Source: Thioploca ingrica (GTDB lineage Bacteria; Pseudomonadota; Gammaproteobacteria; Beggiatoales; Beggiatoaceae). From it: 64,000 nt of DNA. Below are positions 53,701-60,900 of this stretch, one piece after another; the first letter of the stretch is position 1, and each line of letters opens with the position of its first letter. The stretch spans positions 2,604,001 to 2,668,000 of the forward strand of contig AP014633.1 of the NCBI GenBank assembly GCA_000828835.1, in the 5' to 3' direction. Made by a program: the position numbers and the translations under genes. The notes under the pieces were generated by a model. That model ran no database searches. It saw only the letters and a list, made by a program, of their open reading frames with translations, and was not told the origin of the DNA.

Positions 53701-54920
53701 TAGATGTGCCGCGGCTGGAAGAAGCATGGCAGAAGGTGATGGCGAGCCATGAAATGTTAATCACTATAATTCAACCTAATGGCACTCAACAGATTCAATC
53801 CAAGGTACCTAAATATAAAATTGAGGTCACTGATTTGCGCAGTGAGAACCCAAAAGTTATTGAAGATACCTTAAAGAATATTGAATCCTCTATGGTTACT
53901 CGGTTTTGTCCATTGGGCGAATGGCCCTATTTTGAGCTACGAGTATCACGGATAAATGAGGTCGTATCGAGAATTCATTTTAGCATTGACTTAATGATTG
54001 CGGATGCCACTAGCATTGAGTTATTACAACAGGCACTCTTCTATTTTTATGAGAATTCGACAGCTCCGGTTCAAAAATATAGCATTTCGTTTGGTGATTA
54101 TATTCTATCCCGGCAGGAATACCGAAAAACCGACGGATATCAAGCCAGCTTTAACTATTGGAAAAATAAATTTGTCGATATCCCACCAGGTCCCGATTTA
54201 CCAATGATAAGCTACACCCCCGCGCCCAAAACCGAACGCCTCCAAGGCGTATTAAAACCGTGGAACGCGCTTAAGAAAATGGCCCAAAACTTAGGCGTAA
54301 CACCAAGCACGTTGCTGCTGGCTGCCTATGCAGAAGTGTTGGCTGCTTGGTCCACATCGGACACTTTCTCAATTGTGATTCCAAGCTGGGAAAGGCCTCA
54401 AGTGCATCCGGAAATTAACCAAGTGGTGGGAGATTTCACCAGCATGAGCTGGGTCGTCGTCTCCAAAGCAGAAAAACCGTTTGAGGAAAAAGTGCGTGAT
54501 TATTTTAGCACCATGCAAGAAGATCTGTCACATAGGCGTGTAAGCGGCTTAAAAGCCTTAAGAACAGTAGTATCTAAAAATAAACCTAACCAGCAAACAT
54601 TGTCATTCCCAATTGTATTTAGTAACTTAACCACCAGCAGCGGATTTCGCCTACCTGAAGGGTTTAAAAGCGGAAAATCCTTAAGCCAAACCCCTCAAGT
54701 TCATTTAGATAATATTAGCTCGGAACACGGTGACCATCTTCGTCTGAATTGGGATGTTACCCAAGGACTGTTTCCTGAAGGCATTATGCAAGCGATGTTT
54801 AAAGGCTACCAACGAGTATTGGAGCACCTGGCAGCCACCCCTGACAGTTTAAAAGATATCCACTTTAAGCAATTGATCAACGCCAAACCGGATGTATACA
54901 TGGTCGTTGGTTCTGCGTAA
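40953..54920 (+). CDS. Trans-AT hybrid PKS-NRPS subunit (loading, beta-branching and tandem Cy modules)
   Basis: A 4655-residue multimodular synthase. The domain order with approximate residues is DH-like (1-275), FkbM methyltransferase (385-620), FkbH HAD-type loading domain (640-1080), ACP (Ser1206), KS (1313-1736, Cys1482), three crotonase/ECH-like domains (2005-2203, 2230-2433, 2481-2713), tandem ACPs (Ser2793, Ser2917), KS (3038-3464, Cys3205), ACP (Ser3689), Cy (3757-4203) and Cy (4213-4653). No acyltransferase follows either KS; each is followed by the short linker ending in a YPFAxERYW motif seen in trans-AT synthases, so malonyl units must come from a separate enzyme not in this window. 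The chain should pass to the next protein, which starts 29 bases downstream with an A domain. No Shine-Dalgarno sequence is obvious before the ATG. Module details are given in the separate entries. Confidence 0.95.
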   Translation: MEKIHITKQRLTKYTPLLVNHIVLNQGIFPAVGYLELVWEMLSEKISTGDDAYPIKITKMVWSQPLTAEDFQHISIAFESKKSGYHYRVQSDHNGTIKQHASGKVCYIKSTKKPSKTSLNISNYIQTLSPAIDRSTIYQLFKDRGIQYKKLFKSLESFQCFKAEALGKIVSDSAKESNYHLNPGILDNAIQCALLSLDESQKKPRLFVPFSLGKIIIRQPLTSTCYAKTTLTKGDEAKEFFCLNIVIANEQGQVLVEMTDLCLKAFSRSEANQWAIAATFMAEPIEKPLSAWMTELKWDHTIRFAPYNQIFQELLNPQSVLLQNRSGINTILFRLDDLQSHTVQQFPTVSTPDKDRCLANSKRYTLPNGLEIAHLKSYETHYLYNEIFVEKTYLKHNIELPDGATVLDIGANIGMFSLFVIGHCKNPRIFSFEPSPITFEVLKKNLALYSPQSIPCNVGIADSDREAEFTFYPHSSVFSGFFANDDIDGDALRQAMENELIANHKDRSKESIQAYLDQMLKDRLKKETYRCQLRSLSSLFTEHNIERVNLLKIDAEKCEWDILQSIQDPDWKKIQQVVVEVHDKEGEILSNIQTRLQEKGFTINVLEEKLLEKSGLYNVYGKRSAKQPGQLPSALEQGIENNLNKLLNSLQTVHKTFQVPLLLGICPPSPQLRAILSDQVVQRLETLIQQATNELNRITTVRFSDYESLYGWADYYDAVRDEMGHIPYTPDFYAAMAVVLVRQAHALNRPVYKVIALDCDNTLWSGVVGEQGAEGVNILPGFDALQQFMVEQKCRGMLICLVSKNNEADVKSVFTTREDMKLQWEDLTAWKINWFPKSQNLRELAQELNVGADSIIFVDDNPVECAEVKANCPEVLTLQLPAQSDNIADFLNHVWAFDQVTANLREDSLRTELYQENAKREQFRKTALTFKDFIADLNLKITITAAQSTDYARIAQLTHRTNQFNNHKIPQSESDIEEVLSKPFFSGEVVRVTDQFGDYGLCGVLIYSQQQQKLVVKTFLLSCRALGRGVEHQMLAFLGKKALTQQQDEVEIPFVPTEKNRPMETFLQTIGTPSWTQQAEQIVYAFSAKELSNLVFSPPETEQDPKNDAEIPTNRSRWQTSPANESELMQRLANQRSCLEAILPTTEEVIETTTSNATAQPEETRLLEETADYINSTILKNVCTILDVEEASFSSTEAFSDIGLDSWGSVDLIAKLSETFDIVLPTTTLFDYTCVTDLSNYITSKYGETIRRNNSKVAKTKPTKLDAIPSTEASITQPNRQTKTVTPPSSLPSVEISAVRPKKSTQRIVNNEKVAVIGMSGRFPGADSIEEFWQLLIEGKSGITEVPPERWNVVTHYDPDSQIPNKTYSKWGGFLKDIDQFDAPFFKISRREAQQIDPQQRFFLEESWRALEHAGYINTNVENNRWGVFVGTDAGDYHLTLQQAGIPLEAPAFMGNHASVLAARIAYYLNLKGAALAVDTACSSSLAAVHLACESLLTGEMDLALAGGVSIRTTANFFILSSKAGMLAADGKNKTFDNQADGFVPGEAVGVVVLKRLSEALADNDTIYGVIEGSAMNQDGKTNGITAPSGLSQTELVLNVYKKSGINPSDITYVEAHGTATKLGDPIEVNALTTAFRRYTNQKTFCAIGSAKSNIGHCTHAAGVCGLMKLLLCLYFKKLVPTISFEQANQNIAFDSSPFFVNTALQDWTIAPNKQRIGAVSSFGFSGTNVHMVVSEAPVSTLKKRQTKPSYLVTLSAKTITALNQQCANLAQWLETGGHAWELADICYTLNLGRYHFEKRWALVVRQSSELKAALKRIQSGEMPKNLLTGNDVAVSVADKAIYKQVLKKVTADLGQLYQNGINTDEYHDLLMALGGLYVKGYMSEMPALYRDQPYQRIGLPTYPFAKERYWAVPIQTQDNKDRATPKPHTQKSQVLAASAPPLPLKLKEGVEPILQKHTLKKPTGISLPVIQASFLEPATVLPTQSKPMVMVNEGRSITPVVDSVNYGKGVFGLRITSSTTQNRLSEPLIKDLQQELVKLTTESQLSVLILSGLDSWFLTGERSEYNDVLRHKLHLTIAEFPMLTIAALKGNATGIGMLLAALCDFMICGQDAQYSYTDPIKGLFPTTPEEGIWVERLGLVQAREFLYSVQGSVSGKWLQQQGWHCMVEPSSQVESTARKLATDLAEMPQQSLHLLKGRLSANLLNRAKALTEVLVRSSAEVSDQRTIRSASLDTVVTITSSSPLLHLEMYDAVVLWVKLCPTQSLSSDTTEVTQLLTAALEDLFSQIANSTQVSVVVISGFNSDAISIAPPAQSVSVIHQLTSLFLDASVPIIAALDSDTRQMAWFVALFGDACFYSDSGRYAMGNIAEYHLLTKEIVTLVSLRFEAYLGQEMLFTGTEYSGQELQQRVKTLKVVPANQVLKTSLSLAKSWSKLPSDIRSDWKRRNATTIRRQIAQRPDWPEHQTETGEKLLAQFTEIALTSKVIQATINPEGIVTVTMEDRKAKNMFSDAFIQGVTEVFQRIDQILGIKVVILTGFDTYFSAGGTQEGLQAIQDGTIKYSDAPIFELPMRCKVPVIAAMQGHAIGGGWALGMFADFILYSDESVYTCNFMRFGFTPGAGCTLLFPWQLGKDLSNEILFTAKDYKGAKLRHRGISMPVLPRKQMLESAEALAKKIVQLPIKTIVGLKHLFTQPLRNQLEETYRLELAMHEKTFVNNASTLSKIQSNFPQGLRENNTQENQTVQPSNEVLSTPSPNQLPAIYATLKKLLAEELYVAESEISSNTQFVDLGLDSITGVTWIQKINREYGTSLAATKVYVYPTLSKMSEYVFSKVVQQPANRPVSSPIVSDLSDKLPKTLAETLDLPVKNSTSTPTKSESLPSISVIQATLKKMLAEELYMDESEIQNDVQFADLGLDSITGVTWIQKINSEYGTSLAATKVYAYPTLSEMSQYVRNKTQKQATVEKAIAPTSLALTPESSQPPAALTTPKPLKNRSTASLAGTPPGVKLADANPPKPNPSVVKSAVSETLRSPQNTNQAIAVIGMAGKFPQADNLQTFWENIISGKDCVTEISADRWDMDTYYNADPNKLGTTDCRWMGAIEGYDQFDASFFNISASEAESMEPQQRLFLETCWHSIEDSGTDPTTLSGTNCGVFVGCIGNDYGQLSPDAGLTANGLMGGAPSVLSARIAYFLNLQGPCLSIDTACSSSLVAIANACDSLVTQNCDAALAGGVFMMPTPSMHIMTSKSGMLSKAGRCFTFDQRADGFVLAESVGVLFLKRLADAQRDNDPIQGIIRGWGVNQDGKTNGINAPNPHSQTRLQRQIYDRFQINPEWISLIEAHGTGTKLGDAMEVEGLIDTFKKYTQQTNYCALGSVKSNIGHSLTAAGVAGVIKLLLAFKHKKLPLTIHVDQLNEFIGLTGSPFYINTTNQEWEAPDQRGRWAAINSFGLNGTNAHVVLSEPIFQAVSKNKETLPNTEQVLTLSTQTPSQLIPYARRVLAYINETPHLSLVDVLVTFQVGRPALKHRVAMVVADRNELIQTLQSYIEGQSPANLFMGEQKKEADWPDTTDNINTLIARRKFKALAKLWVAGNTIDWAKLYAPMSVRRLSGLPCYPFAEERYWISTSQSASDQLKKSAELSAATSSNPPINKELSLKTKTLMFVKQLIAQQLSISPSELDPDQGFFEMGLSSHQLLKMTHEIKKTVDSAFSPILFYKAPTPQALTTHLVNTYPGALERMSDLIDPEPTLVITPSQADRYAPFPLSDIQESFLVGRKIGTDKSVGCHVYFEMTFEKLDIYRLNMAWQRLIDYHDMLRAVILPSGLQNVLSAVPKYKIKVSDLRRKNQDEQAQYLSQLRDRMSQQVYTAEQWPLFEVRISVCSERQVVHFSIDELIIDASGLGLLLQQWKKLYTNLDWELPKLTLSFRDFMVASKKLENSRQYQRDLDYWVTQLNSLPPGPQLPLNPRLADTQTVDVYTRTRLKGTLKSAQWQPLKQTILSLNCSPTTVLLIVFSEVLRLWGIVDDRPQEACSIILTLFNRLNHPELDHILGPFITTNIFVKTENNTASMAEQLQSAQKQLLSDLDHTTVSGIGVLRTLKKRHSISNTLSLPVVFTSLLGNKDWKMDDSFFEVITYFVSQTPQVYLDHQVYEHEEALRFNWDVAKDYFAPSVVNALFSDYIRALEELASTTDQWATEPWIFRKSTAEQLHLESFAEQRFTPFPLTDQQQAYAFGRSQVGAQMSPQFYIDFEAENLDVPRLEEAWQKVMASHEMLITIIQPNGTQQIQSKVPKYKIEVTDLRSENPKVIEDTLKNIESSMVTRFCPLGEWPYFELRVSRINEVVSRIHFSIDLMIADATSIELLQQALFYFYENSTAPVQKYSISFGDYILSRQEYRKTDGYQASFNYWKNKFVDIPPGPDLPMISYTPAPKTERLQGVLKPWNALKKMAQNLGVTPSTLLLAAYAEVLAAWSTSDTFSIVIPSWERPQVHPEINQVVGDFTSMSWVVVSKAEKPFEEKVRDYFSTMQEDLSHRRVSGLKALRTVVSKNKPNQQTLSFPIVFSNLTTSSGFRLPEGFKSGKSLSQTPQVHLDNISSEHGDHLRLNWDVTQGLFPEGIMQAMFKGYQRVLEHLAATPDSLKDIHFKQLINAKPDVYMVVGSA
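44880..49830 (+). other. Beta-branching module: KS, three ECH domains, two flagged ACPs
   Basis: The KS is complete (DTACSSS, EAHGTATKLGDP, SNIGHCTHAAG). Three crotonase-fold domains follow in a row. The third is PksI-like with intact landmarks (YFSAGGTQEGL, AMQGHAIGGGWALGMFADF, FMRFGFTPGAG); the first and second are much more divergent and may be structural or dead. Both ACPs read DSITGVTWIQKIN, with Trp six residues after the serine, the known flag for ACPs that undergo HMG-type beta-branching. The twin ACPs are nearly identical, indicating recent duplication. Confidence 0.88.
50060..52150 (+). other. Unreduced extension module: KS, ACP
   Basis: The KS has all three catalytic motifs (DTACSSS, EAHGTGTKLGDA, GHSLTAAG). 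No KR, DH, ER or MT lies between it and the ACP (MGLSSHQLLKM, Ser3689), so a beta-keto intermediate is predicted unless a trans-acting enzyme modifies it. Confidence 0.85.
52220..54917 (+). other. Tandem heterocyclisation (Cy) domains
   Basis: Both domains have Cy rather than ordinary condensation features. The HHxxxDG motif is replaced by DxxxxD (DELIIDASG at 3888-3893; DLMIADATS at 4346-4351). They open with FPLSDIQESFLVGR and FPLTDQQQAYAFGR, and each contains SQTPQVYLD or SQTPQVHLD followed by FNWDV or LNWDV. They should condense and cyclise the amino acid loaded by the next protein. Paired Cy domains often divide condensation and dehydration between them. Confidence 0.9.
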
Positions 54921-54949
54921 TCTTATAACACCATCGAAGAGTGAGTCGT

Positions 54950-57900
54950 ATGAACCTAGAAAATGACATGATCTCTTTGCAATATAGTGACAAAACCATA
55001 TTGCGAAACCTGGAAAATAGTGACAATGCAGATAATACCCCAAATACCGGTCATGCTGGGGATATGGAGAACAGTGGCAATTCTGTAAATCCGTTGGACC
55101 GGTGTCTACATGAGTTAATTGAGACCGGGGTAAAACAGCATCCGGACGCAAATGCTTTGTGGTTTAAAGGGGAGACACTAAGCTACGACGCACTCAATCG
55201 ACGGGCCAATCAATGTGCTCGGTATTTAAGGGAGTTGGGAGAGGGACCGAATCAGATTGTTGCAGTGGTCATGGAACGTTCGGTAGAGATGATGGTCGCC
55301 CTGCTCGGTATTCTAAAGGCCGGTGCTGCCTATTTACCCTTGGATCCTCACTACCCCCGGAAACGACTCAACCTAATTTTGGCCGATGCCGGTGTATCGG
55401 TGGTATTAACTCAACACTCGTTTGAAGATCAGTTAACGGATTTTGACGGCACCATAATAAATTTGGACAATGAATGGGACTATCTCGCCAAAATGCCTAA
55501 CACCGATCTTAACCCCGTTGCCGCACCCGACGACTTGGCTTACGTGATCTACACATCCGGATCAACCGGAAAACCCAAAGGGTGTATGATTTCACATAAA
55601 GCCATATGTAATCGGCTGATTTGGATGCAAAGACAGTATCAGGTAACCGGCAACGATCTCATTTTGCAAAAAACGCCCTTTACCTTTGACGTGTCGGTAT
55701 GGGAACTGTTTTTGCCGTTGCTATCGGGAGCCTGTCTGGTGATAGCAAAGCCCAAAGGGCACCAGGACAACGTGTATTTGATCGATACCATCACCCGAAA
55801 AGGGATAACGATTTGTCACTTTGTTCCGTCAATGCTTCGATTTTTTCTCAATCAGCCCCGAGTGAATCAATGCCAGTCCCTAAAGCATGTGTTTGTAAGC
55901 GGAGAGGCGTTACCCGCAGAATTAATGAAACAATTTAAACGGCTGTTACCGGCTAAGTTGCATAACTTATATGGCCCCACAGAAGCCGCCGTGGACGTAA
56001 CCTATTGGGAATGTACTGAAAGGGCAGACAACTTGGTGCCCATTGGCCGACCAATCCCAAATATTCAAATTTATATTTTGGACTCCGACTTAAAACCAGT
56101 TCCTACCGGCGAAACCGGTGAGCTGTATATTGGCGGAATAGGGCTGGCCAAAGGTTACCTCAACCGACGAGAGTTGACGGAAAAGACCTTTATTAAAAAT
56201 CCGTTCTCCAAAAACGAGCACTCTCGCCTATACAAAAGCGGTGATAAAGCACGATATTTGCGAGACGGCAATATCGACTACTTGGGACGACTTGATTTTC
56301 AAGTCAAGTTGCGAGGACTTCGGATCGAGCTGGGAGAGATCGAACTAACCTTAAATGCCCATGAGGCCGTTGATCAGTCCATTGTAGTGGTCAAAGATCA
56401 AGATACCGACGACCCCAAACTGGTGGCCTATATTGTCACTCAGCCGGATATTAACCCTAAGCAACTGAGAGAATTTCTAAAAAAAGAGTTGCCTGAGTAT
56501 ATGGTCCCCAATCTATTTGTGCCCATGGCTAATATACCGGTAACCTCACATGGTAAAGCGGATCGAAAATCCCTACCATGGCCAATCCGTACTGGCGATA
56601 CGGAACCAACTTGTTTGCCGGATCCACTTCCGGAACCGATCGACCCCAAACCGGATACGTCAAAATTGGTTTCGGAGCTCGTGCGGATGTTTAGCGAATT
56701 GTTAAATATCACCAAAATTCAGGCTAACGATGATCTGTTTGATTTGGGTGCCACCTCGTTTACCATGGTCCAAGTTGTTGAGAAAATTCAAAATCGCTAC
56801 GGGGTTGTTATACCGGTGAATGTGTTTTTGGACGACCCGAATGTGGCCGCTATAGCGGCGTATTTGGCCTCAGTTCTGCCAACACAACCCGAGGAGCCCA
56901 TCAATGGTAGAATCGTAAAACCTAAGGCGCTACCGCCAGTGGAAGCGGAGCAAACCATGGGTAAAACTGACCCATCAATTTTAAACCTGCTGTTAGAGAT
57001 TTTTTCCGAGATGTTGTCTAACCCTAAAATCACCGTATCAGATGATCTGTTTGATTTGGGCGCTACCTCATTTACCATAGTCCAAGCCATTGAAAAAATC
57101 CAACAGCGATTGGGGGTCAGCGTGCCGGTGGACGTATTTTTAGATGGTCCCCGAGTAGATGCCATAACGGCCTATGTGGAAAAAGAGTGCGACAAGCAAG
57201 CTGATAAAAAGATTAATTGTAAAAACAGTTCATCAAGCAAACCGGCCCAATTATTATCAAAATCGGCTGCAATTAAACTGCAATCGGCCGATTTTTCCAA
57301 CACAGCTTATGATACACCAATGATTCAACGGAATTTCTCGGGAAAAACCGTCTCGTTCGCCCAATTTAGTCGGTTTTTAGGTTTGTTAAAGCCGGGGTGC
57401 GTTGACGACAAATCCAAATACCTATACCCCTCAGCCGGTGGCTTGAATTCGACCCAAACCTATCTGTTTATAAAAAAAAATGGGGTATCCTCATTACAAG
57501 AGGGCGCGTATTATTATCACCCAATTGAGCATAGCCTGTACCCGTTAGCGGTGCCGGCTCATATCGATCCGGCAATAATGGGAGAGGTTAATCGTAAGCG
57601 GTTTAATCAATGCGGTTTTGCCCTGTTTTTAATTGTGCAACTCAATGCCATTTGGCCTATTTATAAGATATTGAGTCCCTCCCTCTCGGTGCTGGATGCC
57701 GGTTATATGAGCCAACTGTTACTGAGCAGAGGACAAGAGTTTGGGCTAACGTTGTCTCCGGCAGTGGGAGTTGACTTCTCACAGATTCGTGATATGTTTT
57801 TGCTGGAAAAAAGCCACCGGTTTATCCATTGTATTTTAGGTGGAAATAATGCCAATACAGCCTCAAGCACCACTGACCTCCTTACAGACTATCTGAAACG

Positions 57901-60900
57901 CACTGGCAACGGGATTTTTGACCATTGTAAACATTATACGGGTGCCGAAACCTTTTCAGACTATTTAAACGTTAGAAATGAAAAACCAACCCTACCCACC
58001 AAACCGGATAAGAAAGATCTAAAACCGGACGCCTATCTGAGACAGTTTTCGGGGTCATTCGACCGTATTCGCCTGGAGCCGGTCCCCAACGTGGATGAGG
58101 CGTATTATCACGCTCGCTCGACCAAACGGGACTACGTCGATCAACCGATACCATTTTCTCAATTTAGCCTATTTTTGTCATTACTCGCACCCAAACGGAT
58201 AAACGGGCAGGCAAGATTTCTCTATTCGTCGTTGCTCGGATATCGGTTAAAATATTATCTTTATATCCCCAAAAATGGTGTGGAAGGGGTGCCGGAAGGG
58301 GTTTATCGGTATGATCCGGAGCGATTATCGTTGCATCAAGTAACATCAGCTCTGTCAAAAAATATTAAGATGTCTCATTATCCGTTTAACCGAACCCATG
58401 TTCAAAAATCAAAGTTTTGCCTGTTTCTCTTTGCCCCATTGGCCGATTTAACGCCCGTTTATAAAGAGGAAAGCACCTACCTGGCCCTGTTGGAAGCCGG
58501 CACCGTCGGACAATTGTTGATGGATAAACAAGCCGAGTTTGAAATAGGCATTTGCCCAATAGGTGGTATGAGGTTTGAAAAAATTCGTTCCGATTTTGAA
58601 CAAAGCGACCACGCCCTACAACCAACCGATGAGTTGCTCCACAGTTTTGTAGGTGGTCAATTTCAAGTGAAAATGCCAGCGGATTGGCACTTTTTGGCGA
58701 CGGATCGCCAGAGACAATTGAACATTTCAGATAGCTATCAAAGAATTGAGCGAAGCAAAACACCACCAACATTAAATCAAGAGATAGCCATTGTTGGAAT
58801 GAGTGGAAGATATCCCGGTGCAACCAATTTAGAGGAATACTGGGACAATTTAAAAGAGGGAATCTCTAGTTTTAGCGAACTGTGGTTTGATCAAGCCGTC
58901 CATTATCGTCGGAATAGCCACCACACCACCACACCATCTGACCCGTTATCGCTCACCCAGCGCAGTTCGGCGTTTCGGCATTATGCTGCTTTTTTAGATG
59001 ATGTGGATTGCTTCGACTCACTCCTGTTTAACATCACGCCGGCAGAGGCCAAACAATTGGACCCCCAAGAACGATTAATGTTGGAAGTGGTGTGGGAGTG
59101 CTTGGAAAACGCTGGCTATACTAGCGAAGAATTAAACCGGTCAACTGACAAAGTTGGGGTGTTTGTGGGTGCCATGTGGAACGATTACCAACATCATGCC
59201 ATGGATAACTGGAAACATAGCCAAACCCCCTTGGCCATGTCTCACCACTCGGCAATACCCAGCCGAGTCTCCTATTTTTTTAATTTTAACGGCCCCTGTA
59301 TTTCGTTGGATACCTCTTGTTCATCCGCCTTGGCGGCTATCCATTATGCCTGTAACTCATTAAATAATAAAGAATGTCAGGCCGCCATTGTGGGGGGAGT
59401 GAATATCATGAGCCATCCCTATCACCACGGTCTTTTAAAAAGTTTGGATCTACTATCGGCAAACGGCGAATGCCACCCCTTTGGTGTAAAAGGGAGCGGA
59501 TGGATCGCCGGTGAGGGAGTAGGCGCTATCTTAATTAAACCAAAGATAAACGCGCTGAAAGATGGAGACACGATCCATGGCATTATTAAAGGCAGTGCTA
59601 TTGGCCACAGCGGAAAAAGCACCCGATATGGCGCTCCTCATACTGAAAAACAGACTGAATCTATTTTAAGCGCCATTAAAAATGCAGGCATATCGCCGGA
59701 ATCCATCTCGTATATTGAGGCCGCTGCCCCTGGTGCCAGTATAGCCGATGCCGCTGAAATGATGGCGCTCAAAACGGTGTTTAACAACTCAACCCAAAGT
59801 GAATCAATGATCTATGTGGGCAGTGTTAAGTCCAATATCGGTCATTTGGAGTCGGCTTCTGCCATGTCGCAATTGGCCAAAGTGTTGTTGCAAATGAAAC
59901 ATCAACACATCTGCCCCACTCGCAAGATGAGTGATCTAAATCCTATGATTCGCATAGAGGACAGTAACCTAAAGATCATAAATCAGTTCAGCCCTTGGAC
60001 ACCTCCGGACGGTACACCACGTCGAGCGTTGATTAATGCCTTTGGAGCCACCGGCACGAGTGGACACTTGGTAGTTGAGGAATATATCGCCCCCAATTCG
60101 GTTGAATCCGATCCAGGCAGCCAACAGTTGATAACATTGTCAGCTGCAACCGAACCGCAGTTAATGCATTTAGCAAAACGACTTAACACCTTCTTAGCCA
60201 ATGCTTCCCACTCGTTACCCCGGTTATCGGATATTGCTTATACATTGCGGATAGGTCGAGTAGACATGTCGGAGCGGTTAGCCATAGTGACTGACTCTCA
60301 TGCGGAGTTACAAGAGAAATTAACTGACTATATCAGTGGCTCACCAACTCCGGGCATCTATACCGGCAGCAGTACCGAAAATGTGGGTTTTGATGAAAAA
60401 ACTCTCTTGAATGACCTGGCTGATATTGCCAAAGCGTGGGTTTCCGGAATAGATTATGATTGGAAAAAATTATTTACTGGCAATGAAAAACGAGTACCTC
60501 TGCCAACTTATCCGTTTGCTAAAGATCGGCATTGGATAGAGGATAATTCTGCAGAAACGAATTCACCGCAACCGGAGCCGTCCGCCCACCCACCAACGCA
60601 CTATACTGTCACTGTTAAACAAGTTGAATTTTATCTAAAACAACAAGTCTCAAACGTTTCAGAAATTCCGGTATCGCGCCTAGATTCCAAAGCACTGTAT
60701 GACCAGTTTGGGATGACCTCTCAAATGATTATCCAGTTAACGCTTAAGCTGGAAAACGATTTTGGTCATTTACCCAAAACCCTGTTTTTTGAATATCAGA
60801 CCATTCATGACCTGGCATTTTACTTTTTAAAAAACCATTTGAATCAATTAAGTCAGGTAATCGCTGGGCAATCTAAAGGTGTCTTCGACCGGCTCTACAC

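Noticed and set aside
52220..54917. Ordinary NRPS condensation domains
   Set aside because: The HHxxxDG motif is absent; both copies have DxxxxD and the SQTPQV landmark, so they are Cy domains.
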